Shown here: positions 13,148-20,264 of the stretch, piece by piece
How positions within the stretch are numbered: position 1 is the stretch's first letter
Layout: every line of letters begins with the position of its first letter
Source: a virus
IMG/VR virus record: IMGVR_UViG_3300036795_000443
Coordinates: 1 to 38,993 of that record
Length of the DNA: 38,993 nucleotides
Reading direction: 5' to 3' (one strand)
The notes under the pieces: model-generated
The model's database searches: none
Told to the model about the DNA's origin: nothing
What the model saw: only the letters and a program-made list of their open reading frames with translations
Program-made: the position numbers and the translations under genes

Positions 13148-13424
13148 CTGTTTCCCGGTGGGGGAGCTGCGGCGGACGGGGCTCCTCGGTGGGAGGAGCA
13201 TCCCGGCCACCTATTTTCAGAGACAGACGATACGAGCGCGCCCGGAACATCGGATCAGCGGCGGCCTCGCTCCAAGAAGGCCAACCAAGCGTTTGCAGCG
13301 TCATGTTCGAAATTTCATGTTCTTGCTAGTTTTTTGATAGTTGCCTCCCAAGCCAGCCAGCCGATGCCTTCGGCTGGCTGGCGTCGTTTCAGCCGAATCC
13401 GGCTCATTTTCTATCGGAGAATCG
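13148..13424 (+). other. Long untranslated leader with 13-bp hairpin
   Basis: No credible gene is seen in 13050-13424 beyond short shadow frames. The leader ends in a perfect 13-bp stem, 13352-13364 with 13370-13382 (arm GCCAGCCAGCCGA, loop TGCCT), without a following T run. A T-rich stretch precedes it. A role in antitermination or mRNA stability is possible. Confidence 0.45.
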
Positions 13425-13898
13425 ATGCGTAAACACTGCCGTACCCGTAGCCGGTCCCGCGGGAAGTTCGTGCTGTCCGCCCAGACGCGGATGGTGAGGA
13501 TGTTCGACTACCTGCAGGAAAAAGCCGGCGGCTGGCGGGACTGGAGCTTCCAGACGGTGAGCCAGGCGAAGGCCGAGGGAGCGGTGACCCGCGGCGAGGC
13601 TGAGCGGATCGTGCGGCGGGACGACGACGGGGTGGTGAAGGTGGTGGGCTACAAGCGCACCAAGGCCAGCCAGATCGTGCGGCGGAGCTCGAGCTCGCTG
13701 ACGTTCTCGACGCTGAACGCCGTGGCGAATTACGTGGGCGGCAGCACGCTGAGCCGGCATGAGCGGCATGAGGTGGAGCGGTTCATCACGTGGCCGCTGA
13801 TCGGCGACACCCGGGCGGTGGCGGTGCGGCCGCCGATCTCCGACGCGCAGCGGAAACAGGCGATGGGGCTGTTCAGGGGCGAACGGCTCGCAGCGTGA
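13425..13898 (+). CDS. Hypothetical basic protein, first late gene
   Basis: A 157-aa protein with a strongly basic N-terminus (MRKHCRTRSRSRGKF) and an Arg/Ser-rich centre. The ATG at 13425 is chosen over M at 13341 because the latter would translate the 13352 hairpin. Function is unknown; a nucleic-acid-binding role is plausible. It overlaps the next gene by GTGA. Confidence 0.6.
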   Translation: MRKHCRTRSRSRGKFVLSAQTRMVRMFDYLQEKAGGWRDWSFQTVSQAKAEGAVTRGEAERIVRRDDDGVVKVVGYKRTKASQIVRRSSSSLTFSTLNAVANYVGGSTLSRHERHEVERFITWPLIGDTRAVAVRPPISDAQRKQAMGLFRGERLAA

Positions 13899-14116
13899 TT
13901 GTGCACCGGACGGAGAGCCGTTGCCTGGTGTGTGACTGTTGCGGGCAGGCGACGAGTGTGGCGCAGAGTTGGAACGACCCGGCGGAGATGCGCCGGCGGC
14001 GGAGCGAGCTGGAGCGGGAGCATGAGGGCTGCAAAGCCTTCCAGGGCGACCCGGAGCGAGCGCGGGCGGAGCGGATCTTCCGGGAGGGCTTGAAACGTGA
14101 ACTCAGCGCCCTGTGA
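13895..14116 (+). CDS. Small CxxC protein
   Basis: A 73-aa protein, GTG start at 13895 overlapping the previous stop. Contains CLVCDCCGQ near the N-terminus and a helical charged remainder (EMRRRRSELEREHEGCKAF). It may be a zinc-hook helical protein. Function unknown. Confidence 0.55.
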   Translation: MIVHRTESRCLVCDCCGQATSVAQSWNDPAEMRRRRSELEREHEGCKAFQGDPERARAERIFREGLKRELSAL

Positions 14117-14429
14117 GACCGGACACCTTCGGCGGCGGTGCAGGAATCGCAGGCCATTGGCCGTGCGCAGCGTGCAGCGGCTGAACACATTTGAGGCGAC
14201 CGGCCGGAACGAGACGACTGCGGGCCAGGCGCTGGACGACATCATCCTGGAGCACCTGACGGTGCAGCGGGAGCTGGCCAAGCTGGACGCGCGTGAGGAG
14301 CTGGTGCTGCGCTTGCTGGCCGAGGGCTACACGAACCCGGAGATCGGCGTGGAGCTGGGCTTGACGGTGCAGACCGTGGTGCGCCTGCGCAGGGGCTTGG
14401 CGGTGAGTTTAGGAAGGCAGGCAGCTTGA
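14097..14429 (+). CDS. LuxR/sigma-4-type helix-turn-helix regulator
   Basis: A 110-aa protein. Residues 60-105 read as a LuxR/sigma region 4 helix-turn-helix (LDAREELVLRLLAEGYTNPE, then IGVELGLTVQTVVRLRRG). Start GTG 14097, 20 nt inside the previous gene. It lies just before the terminase genes, so it is a candidate late-gene activator. Confidence 0.65.
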   Translation: MNSAPCETGHLRRRCRNRRPLAVRSVQRLNTFEATGRNETTAGQALDDIILEHLTVQRELAKLDAREELVLRLLAEGYTNPEIGVELGLTVQTVVRLRRGLAVSLGRQAA

Positions 14430-14728
14430 ATCTGGGTCAGATAGCGCACGATGCGTTCCACTCCTCGAACGGGAGCGTGACGCGGGGATTTTCATTCGAC
14501 AGCTTGCGCGCGAGCGCGCGACGGCTGTGGGAGCAGGGTGCCGCGGCAGCGGTGCGCGACACCAACCTGGTGGCGGGCCGGGCGATGTACGACGGATATT
14601 TCGAAGCCACCGGTTTGAACCGGTCGACATTCATGCCCTGGGGAGAGATCTGCCAGGCGGCGAAGGTGCAGTGGGAGGCCGCCGGAGGCGCAGTGCGTGC
14701 TCTGCAGCCGGAACAGGTGGCCGCATGA
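14426..14728 (+). CDS. Hypothetical protein
   Basis: A 100-aa protein, TTG start at 14426 that overlaps the stop of the gene before. Contains WEQGAAAAVRDTNLVAGRAM and ends overlapping the next start by ATGA. No family recognised. Confidence 0.58.
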   Translation: MNLGQIAHDAFHSSNGSVTRGFSFDSLRASARRLWEQGAAAAVRDTNLVAGRAMYDGYFEATGLNRSTFMPWGEICQAAKVQWEAAGGAVRALQPEQVAA

Positions 14729-15198
14729 AGCGGCCGACAGGAAGAGAGTTCGATGCGCTGCTGACGCGGTTCGCGGGACTGCAGTCGAGTGCGCAGGAAG
14801 CGGCCGAGGCGGCCTCTGAAAAGAAGGCCGCCGTCGACGCCGTGAAAGACGAGATTGTGGGCATTGTGAAGCTGTTCGGCGTGCGCCATGCCGAGGCCTC
14901 GATGCGCATGCAGGGCGAGCGCACAACGGCGACAGTAACGACGGGCCGGATGACGAAGCAGAACGATGCGGCGATCGACGAGCTGCGCGGCTATCTGGAG
15001 AAGAGCGGGATCGAAGGCGTCAGCGAGCAGTTCTTCACGCCGGTGACGACGTACAAGCTGGTGGGCTCGCCGGCCGAGGTGGTGAAGACGCTCTCCGGAC
15101 CGGCGAATGTGCTGAAGAAGATCAAAGGGCTTGTCGCCCTGTGTTTTGAAGTGGTGACCAAGGCGCCGTCGCTGAAGGTCGACGTGCCGGCCGCGTGA
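14725..15198 (+). CDS. Hypothetical helical protein
   Basis: A 157-aa protein. Ala/Glu-rich helix (AQEAAEAASEKKAAVDAVKD) then an alpha/beta part (VTTGRMTKQNDAAIDELRGY). Its ATG overlaps the previous stop, and its end overlaps the sigma-like gene (GTGA). A structural or Gam-like accessory role is only a guess. Confidence 0.58.
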   Translation: MKRPTGREFDALLTRFAGLQSSAQEAAEAASEKKAAVDAVKDEIVGIVKLFGVRHAEASMRMQGERTTATVTTGRMTKQNDAAIDELRGYLEKSGIEGVSEQFFTPVTTYKLVGSPAEVVKTLSGPANVLKKIKGLVALCFEVVTKAPSLKVDVPAA

Positions 15199-15596
15199 CT
15201 GAGCTGGCGTTCTACCGCAAATACACCGAAACGGTGCTGCGGCGCTATGCGGAGCTGTGTGACGGCGCCGGGCGTGCACCCTCGCTGCTGGGAAGAGAGA
15301 TCTTTCGCGGCGATGGTCTGAAGATTCAGGCGCACGGCGGTTCCATCGACCTTCGCCTGGACCTGGAGCGTTTGATCTCGCGGCTGAACGCGGACGAGCG
15401 GCGCGTGATCCAGCGGGTGGCGTGTGAAGGCTACGGGCTGAGCGAAGCGGCCGCGTTGCTGGGCGTGACCGTCACCACGTGCATGCGGCGTTACAGGAAG
15501 GCGCTGGACCGGATGACGTGGCTTCTGCTGGAGTCTCGTTTGCTGGAGCCATTGCCATGGGAGTTGCGAGAGCGTAGTGGCGGCGAAGAAGAGTAA
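15195..15596 (+). CDS. Sigma-70 region 4-like regulator
   Basis: A 133-aa protein. Residues 62-110 have the sigma-4 layout (LNADERRVIQRVACEGYGLS, then EAAALLGVTVTTCMRRYRKA). Phage proteins of this type replace or redirect the host sigma factor for late transcription. GTG start 15195. With 14097 it is the second helix-turn-helix regulator immediately before the small terminase. Confidence 0.68.
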   Translation: MTELAFYRKYTETVLRRYAELCDGAGRAPSLLGREIFRGDGLKIQAHGGSIDLRLDLERLISRLNADERRVIQRVACEGYGLSEAAALLGVTVTTCMRRYRKALDRMTWLLLESRLLEPLPWELRERSGGEEE

Positions 15597-16347
15597 GAGT
15601 TCCTCGGGGGGCGCGAAAGCGCAGAGGAAGGCGAAGACGAGCGGAGCTGGCCGGGATCGTGTGGGGACCCGTCCAGCCCCTTCGCCGAAAAAGAAGGTCG
15701 CAGCTCCGAAAGAGCCGGTCATTCCGGAGCTGGACCAGCATTTAGATGCTGAAGCTGAGGCGGTTCCGGTTGAGCAGCGCGGCGATGTCGCAGGCACTGA
15801 CGTATTGGATGAGCTACTGGCACGGCTGCCGTATCGGCAGCAGACGTTTGTGGCCGAGTACATGGCCAACGGCGGCAATGCGACGCGGGCGGCGATCGTG
15901 GCCGGCTACAGCCAGGCGACGGCAGATTCGCAGGCCTCGCGGCTGTTGAAAGATGTCAAGGTTGCGGCGGTCGTCGATGTGTGGACCGCGAGCGCGCTGT
16001 CGCGCCGGAAGGTCACGGCCGAAGGCGTGCTGGATGAGCTGCGCAAGATTGCGTATCGCCGGCCGCAGAAGATGTTCCGGCCGGACGGTTCGCTGGTGCC
16101 GATCGCAGAGCTGGATGATGACACGGCCGCTGCGATCGAAGGCATCGAGGTGCGGGAGATCACGCGGGACGGATGCGTGATCGGCCATCTGAAGAAGATC
16201 AAGCTCGCGAGCAAGGTGAACGCGCTCGAGCTGCTGGGCAAGAAGTTGAAGCTGTTCACCGACAAGGTGGAGCACTCGGGGATGCTGGGCGTGCAGCTGA
16301 TCCACGACGTGCCTCGGCCACTGCGCGCCGAGAAGCAAAAGAAGTAA
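15577..16347 (+). CDS. terS: Terminase small subunit
   Basis: A 256-aa protein. A Lys/Pro-rich basic N-terminus (residues 1-50) precedes the Terminase_2 domain: FVAEYMANGGNATRAAIVAG, then YSQATADSQASRLL, VKVAAVVDVWTASALSRR. It recognises the packaging (pac) site and hands DNA to the large subunit. GTG start 15577, overlapping the sigma-like gene by 20 nt. Confidence 0.9.
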   Translation: MAAKKSKSSSGGAKAQRKAKTSGAGRDRVGTRPAPSPKKKVAAPKEPVIPELDQHLDAEAEAVPVEQRGDVAGTDVLDELLARLPYRQQTFVAEYMANGGNATRAAIVAGYSQATADSQASRLLKDVKVAAVVDVWTASALSRRKVTAEGVLDELRKIAYRRPQKMFRPDGSLVPIAELDDDTAAAIEGIEVREITRDGCVIGHLKKIKLASKVNALELLGKKLKLFTDKVEHSGMLGVQLIHDVPRPLRAEKQKK

Positions 16348-16360
16348 GGGAGACAGAGAC

Positions 16361-16711
16361 ATGTACGAGCAGAACCAGAAGCAGTTGAAAAATCACGAAA
16401 CCACACGGGTCATAGGTATCCCCGACGCGCCGGCGGGCGCAATCGGCCGTTCCTTTGGTAGCGACGATTGCGTCTCTTCCAAAGAGGCGACGTCGGTACG
16501 CGAGTTGGCGGAGCAGGTTCGTGATCGCGCCCGGGCTCTGGCTGCTCACGCAGGCACCATCCTGCAGATTTCGAAGGCAGCGGACGGCAATGCCAAAGAG
16601 CTACCGGCCTCGAACTCGCCGGGGTTGGACGGAACGCTCAAGGACGCCAGAAGCGCGCTGATTGAGGCTGGGGCCATCCTCGGCGACCTGGGCGCGTTCC
16701 TTCTCAGCTAA
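16361..16711 (+). CDS. Hypothetical protein between terminase genes
   Basis: A 116-aa protein with a strong GGGAGACAGAGAC ribosome-binding leader, shared with other late genes (18310, 22982, 26290). Helical (VRELAEQVRDRARALAAHAG). Its position between terminase subunits may mean a packaging accessory role; nothing in the sequence proves it. Confidence 0.6.
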   Translation: MYEQNQKQLKNHETTRVIGIPDAPAGAIGRSFGSDDCVSSKEATSVRELAEQVRDRARALAAHAGTILQISKAADGNAKELPASNSPGLDGTLKDARSALIEAGAILGDLGAFLLS

Positions 16712-16714
16712 CGC

Positions 16715-18262
16715 GTGCAGACGGGGGTTGAACGGTTCGCGGAGGACTTTCGCGAGCGGCTGCTGAAGATCAATTTCAAGGAACGCTACAGCCCCTATCC
16801 GAAGCAGCGGCTGTTTCACCAGTCGACGGCGCCGTATAACTTCCTGGGCGGCGCGGCCGGACCAGGCAAGACGGCGTGCGGCATCGTCGAGCACATGGTG
16901 AGCTCCAACGAGTTCAACATGGACGACGCGCCGCATGTGCATACCCTGATGCTGCGGCGGACCCAGCCCAAGCTGCGCGCCACGCTGGTGACGCGGTTCG
17001 AGGAGCTGATCCCGAAGGAGCTCTACCGGAGCTTCGATCGCACGTCGCTGAAGGTGAACTGGCTGAACGGCGCGAGCATGAACTTCGGCTCGATGCAGTA
17101 CGAGCACGATGCGTGGAACTGGCAGGGGCAGTGGCGCAAGATCTTCTACGACGAGCTGTGCGAGTTCACGTTCAGCCAGTGGAACGCGACGTCGGCCTGG
17201 AATCGTTGCCCGGTGGACCCGTTCTGCACTAAGGACGGCGCCGGCAACCCGATCGGCGTTGGCGCGATGTGGGTGCGCAAGGTGTTTGTGCTGCACCAGC
17301 CCTGCGACGAGATGGACGAGGACCAGAAGCGGCTGTATAACCCGGCCGACTATGCGTACTTTCCGTGCACGTATCGCGACAACCCGATCTATGCGAACGA
17401 TCCGCAGTTCCTGAAGAACCTGCAGACGTACCAGTTGGCCATCCGCAAGGCCCTGATGGTTGGGTCGTGGGACATCGTCGGCGGCTACTTCATGGGCGCG
17501 TTCGACGAGGCGGAGAACGTCTGCGCACCGGAAGAGTGCCAGCCGCAGCCGTGGCACCGGCGCTGGATCTCCGGCGACTGGGGCTTTGAGCACTTCGCGG
17601 CGATCTACTGGCATTACATGGACGACTTCGGCATTGTGCGGACCTACAAGGAGCGCATGGTGCAGCACCACGACCCGGAGATGCTGGCCGAGCTGGTGAT
17701 CAAGGAGTCGATGGACGAGCAGGGCAAGTTCCCGAAGTTTGTGAGCTTCCCGTTCTCGCACGACGCGTTTGCGGACCAGACCACGAAGAGCTACGGCGCG
17801 AACCCGAACTCGGTGGCGATGCGCATGGGACGCATTCTGCGGCCGTACGCTCTGCCGCTGCCGCTGAACGCGGGCAATGACAAGATCGGGCGCGAGCAGA
17901 CGATGTACAACATGCTGCGCCGGCGGGTGAAGGTGGGCAGGACGGCCGACGGGGTGCCGATCGAGCGGGCCAACTGGATCATCTCCAGCGAGTGCCCAAA
18001 GCTGATCGAGTGCATCAAGGTCGCGCCGCGGCACGAGGTGCATAAGGAAAAGATTGCGGAGTTCCTGGGCGACGATCCGCTGCAGGGCGCAGGCTACGGG
18101 ATCTATCACATCCTGGGCTCGCCGGCGAAGAAGCCGCGCGAAGAGCTGCTGCGCGAAGAGATCGATGCTGCGCCGAGCGAGACGGAGAAGCACTGGATCC
18201 GGCTGAAAGAGACGGAGCGGCGCACCAAGGCGCGGCAACCGAAGCAGTGGTGGGAAACCTAG
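16715..18262 (+). CDS. terL: Terminase large subunit (packaging ATPase/nuclease)
   Basis: A 515-aa packaging motor. Walker A is GGAAGPGKT at 45-53, Walker B with catalytic Glu is FYDEL at 144-148, and the nuclease acidic residue D288 sits in ISGDWGFEH. Full-length for the family. GTG start 16715 follows the 16361 gene by 3 nt. The nuclease domain carries the RNase H-like fold that cuts concatemers. It works with the small subunit at 15577 and the portal at 20257. Confidence 0.95.
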   Translation: MQTGVERFAEDFRERLLKINFKERYSPYPKQRLFHQSTAPYNFLGGAAGPGKTACGIVEHMVSSNEFNMDDAPHVHTLMLRRTQPKLRATLVTRFEELIPKELYRSFDRTSLKVNWLNGASMNFGSMQYEHDAWNWQGQWRKIFYDELCEFTFSQWNATSAWNRCPVDPFCTKDGAGNPIGVGAMWVRKVFVLHQPCDEMDEDQKRLYNPADYAYFPCTYRDNPIYANDPQFLKNLQTYQLAIRKALMVGSWDIVGGYFMGAFDEAENVCAPEECQPQPWHRRWISGDWGFEHFAAIYWHYMDDFGIVRTYKERMVQHHDPEMLAELVIKESMDEQGKFPKFVSFPFSHDAFADQTTKSYGANPNSVAMRMGRILRPYALPLPLNAGNDKIGREQTMYNMLRRRVKVGRTADGVPIERANWIISSECPKLIECIKVAPRHEVHKEKIAEFLGDDPLQGAGYGIYHILGSPAKKPREELLREEIDAAPSETEKHWIRLKETERRTKARQPKQWWET

Positions 18263-18309
18263 CGGTTGGCGGAGACGCGCTGATGCGCGTGAAGGCAGGA
18301 GACAGAGAC

Positions 18310-18654
18310 ATGCAGAAAAACATTCTGGGACTGGGCGTGCTGAAGCGCCTGGTGGAGGCCCTTGGCCGCAGCCTGGCGAAGAAGCCGTCTGAGGTGCGCA
18401 GCGAGGCGTTCCGCAAGGCGCTCGAGCCAATCAAGCGGCGGGAGACGCCGAGTGCGATGGGATCGACCAGCCGCGGACGAGGATGGTTTCCGCGGCGCGC
18501 GACGTATCGCCCAGTGCAGATTCCGGGCACGACGCTGGTGAAGATGCTGCCGCGCTTCGGCTACGAACTGGACTGGCACGGCACGATCCGGAGGACCGCG
18601 GCCAAGGTGAACAAGTGCAGCCGGCGTAGAGCGAGAGCAGCATGCGCGGCCTGA
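18310..18654 (+). CDS. Hypothetical basic late protein
   Basis: A 114-aa basic protein. The GGAGACAGAGAC leader directly before ATG 18310 decides this start over the GTG at 18247. The segment between holds an incomplete copy of the dispersed repeat (18271-18290). Function unknown. Confidence 0.6.
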   Translation: MQKNILGLGVLKRLVEALGRSLAKKPSEVRSEAFRKALEPIKRRETPSAMGSTSRGRGWFPRRATYRPVQIPGTTLVKMLPRFGYELDWHGTIRRTAAKVNKCSRRRARAACAA

Positions 18655-19034
18655 ACCTTTATTCGCGGGTGCAGGCGTGGCTAGGACTCGATCTGGTCAA
18701 TGCGCGGCTCGTTTTGCTGAACGGCGCGGCAGAGAACCAGGTGCGGCAGAACGGCCTGGTGCTGCAGGAGCTCGAGGCCAATCGCGAACAGGTCCGCGAG
18801 ATGCGGGCGGCGATCGAGAGCAACGCGAACGACGCTGCGGCAAGACATCTGGTTTGGCTGGAATCCAGCAAAGAGACTGACCACGCGATCTTCGAGACGA
18901 AGGCCAGCGTGGACCGGTTAGTGGAGCTGGTAACGCCGAGGGCGGAGCGCCTGCAGGGGCGGCGGCCGGTGGGCGGGTGGGACGAGGTTGTGACCCAGAA
19001 CCTGCAGCAGTTTGAGGAACAAGCGAGGACGTAG
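18642..19034 (+). CDS. Hypothetical coiled-coil protein
   Basis: A 130-aa protein. Long polar helix (LQELEANREQVREMRAAIES) suggests coiled coil. Start overlaps the previous gene by 13 nt. Head-assembly role is possible from position only. Confidence 0.6.
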   Translation: MRGLNLYSRVQAWLGLDLVNARLVLLNGAAENQVRQNGLVLQELEANREQVREMRAAIESNANDAAARHLVWLESSKETDHAIFETKASVDRLVELVTPRAERLQGRRPVGGWDEVVTQNLQQFEEQART

Positions 19035-19406
19035 ATGGCGAATTTCACAGCAAAAGACGGATCGAAGCACACCAACCGCGACACGATGAAGCGCGCGGAC
19101 GCACGTTTTGGTGCACAGCAGCCGGCACCGCAGAAGATCGGCGGCGCAGGGATGGGCGCGGCCGGCGATGACGGCATGGGCGGCAACCCTGATGAGCAGG
19201 ATGGTGCGCAGGACGGTGCGGCGCTGGCGGCCGAGCATGGGCCCGCCGAGGAGCTGAACATCCAGCACGATCACGAGAACGGCGTGCACAAGGTGCATGC
19301 GCGGCATCCCGACGGGCATGAGCACGACACCGAGCACGGCAGCGCGGGCGAGGCCCACAAGTTTGCGGCCGACTGCGCCGGCGTCGGCGGCGGTGGCCAG
19401 GAGTGA
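19035..19406 (+). CDS. Hypothetical low-complexity protein
   Basis: A 123-aa acidic, Gly/His-rich protein (GMGAAGDDGMGGNPDEQDGA, then HDHENGVHKVHARHPDGHEH). His-rich stretches could bind metal. It is adjacent to the previous gene with no gap. No family recognised. Confidence 0.6.
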   Translation: MANFTAKDGSKHTNRDTMKRADARFGAQQPAPQKIGGAGMGAAGDDGMGGNPDEQDGAQDGAALAAEHGPAEELNIQHDHENGVHKVHARHPDGHEHDTEHGSAGEAHKFAADCAGVGGGGQE

Positions 19407-19768
19407 GAGCGAAGCACATTCTCTGGATCGGGGCCTGCCTGCTGGCGGCGTGGATGAACGGCTGCGCTGTGGAAGCGGCGTTTGCGCAGGCGGCGAAGCC
19501 CGCGGCTGTCGCGGCGGATGTGCAGGCCGTTCCCATTCCGCCCACAGTCACCGAGGGCATTGCCCTTCAGGCGCTCGCCTCCGCGCTCGCGAACAACCAG
19601 CAGCAGCGGCAGCAGCTGGAAGCGCAGCTGCACGCGGTGGAGGCGGAGATCGCGAAGAACCATCCTGGCTACCACTTCGATGAGGCGATGGGCGGGATCG
19701 TGAAGCTTCCGCCGGCGGCGGATCCAGCGAAGAAGGATCCAGCGAAGCCGGAGCCCAAAAAGAAGTGA
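19403..19768 (+). CDS. Exported protein with coiled coil (spanin-like candidate)
   Basis: A 121-aa protein with a signal sequence (ILWIGACLLAAWMNGC, likely cleaved near AFAQA), a helix (QQQRQQLEAQLHAVEAEIAK) and a Lys-rich tail. The layout is reminiscent of i-spanin or periplasmic lysis proteins, but no lysis enzyme lies beside it. GTG start 19403 overlaps the previous stop. Assignment uncertain. Confidence 0.5.
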   Translation: MRAKHILWIGACLLAAWMNGCAVEAAFAQAAKPAAVAADVQAVPIPPTVTEGIALQALASALANNQQQRQQLEAQLHAVEAEIAKNHPGYHFDEAMGGIVKLPPAADPAKKDPAKPEPKKK

Positions 19769-20040
19769 GTGTGCTGAAAGACCTGCCGCAGGTCAATCCG
19801 GCGGCGAAGGACTGCGTGCGCTTTGATCCAAGGGCCCGGCGCTATGAGCTGGTGGTGGGCGGCGAGGTGAAGGCCTCGATCTCCAGCTTCGGGATGACGG
19901 TGCCAGGCACACGGCGGAAGTTCGACGCAGCCGTGAAGGCTGCGCTGCGCGAGCGGCAGATCGACGCGACGGTGGAGAGGCTTTACCCCGAACCACTGCG
20001 TGGAGCAGACGCGCTTCGCGCCGAAGCGACGGAGAAATAA
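19765..20040 (+). CDS. Hypothetical protein with repeat-derived C-terminus
   Basis: A 91-aa protein, GTG start overlapping the previous stop. Its last 15 or so residues (PEPLRGADALRAEATEK) are encoded by a copy of the dispersed palindromic repeat (19993-20022). The N-terminal part is of unknown function. Confidence 0.6.
   Translation: MSVLKDLPQVNPAAKDCVRFDPRARRYELVVGGEVKASISSFGMTVPGTRRKFDAAVKAALRERQIDATVERLYPEPLRGADALRAEATEK
19993..20022 (+). repeat. Dispersed palindromic repeat, in-frame
   Basis: Forward copy at the 3' end of 19765..20040, read as PLRGADALRA. Confidence 0.8.
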
Positions 20041-20045
20041 GGCCG

Positions 20046-20264
20046 ATGGAAACAGAGTTGTGGATTCCGATACCGCCGGAGCTGGTGTGGGTGCCCTATG
20101 AAACTACTCCGCGCCTCGATAACCCGAAGATCCAACAGGCGAAGACCGTCGCCGAGTACTGCGATCGCCAGATGCGCGAAGCGCTCGACGCGCTGACCGA
20201 GTCGTTTGTCGAGCTGTGGCTGGAAGCGAACCCCAACATGGCGCAGGTGCACGGGCATGCCTAA
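20046..20264 (+). CDS. Hypothetical protein before portal
   Basis: A 72-aa protein, ending 8 nt inside the portal gene. Helical C-terminus (YCDRQMREALDALTESFVEL). Function unknown. Confidence 0.58.
   Translation: METELWIPIPPELVWVPYETTPRLDNPKIQQAKTVAEYCDRQMREALDALTESFVELWLEANPNMAQVHGHA

Noticed and set aside
16601-18430. 609-aa minus-strand frame opposite the large terminase
   Set aside because: It is Arg/Leu/His-rich antisense shadow of terL; the plus strand has Walker A, Walker B and nuclease residues.
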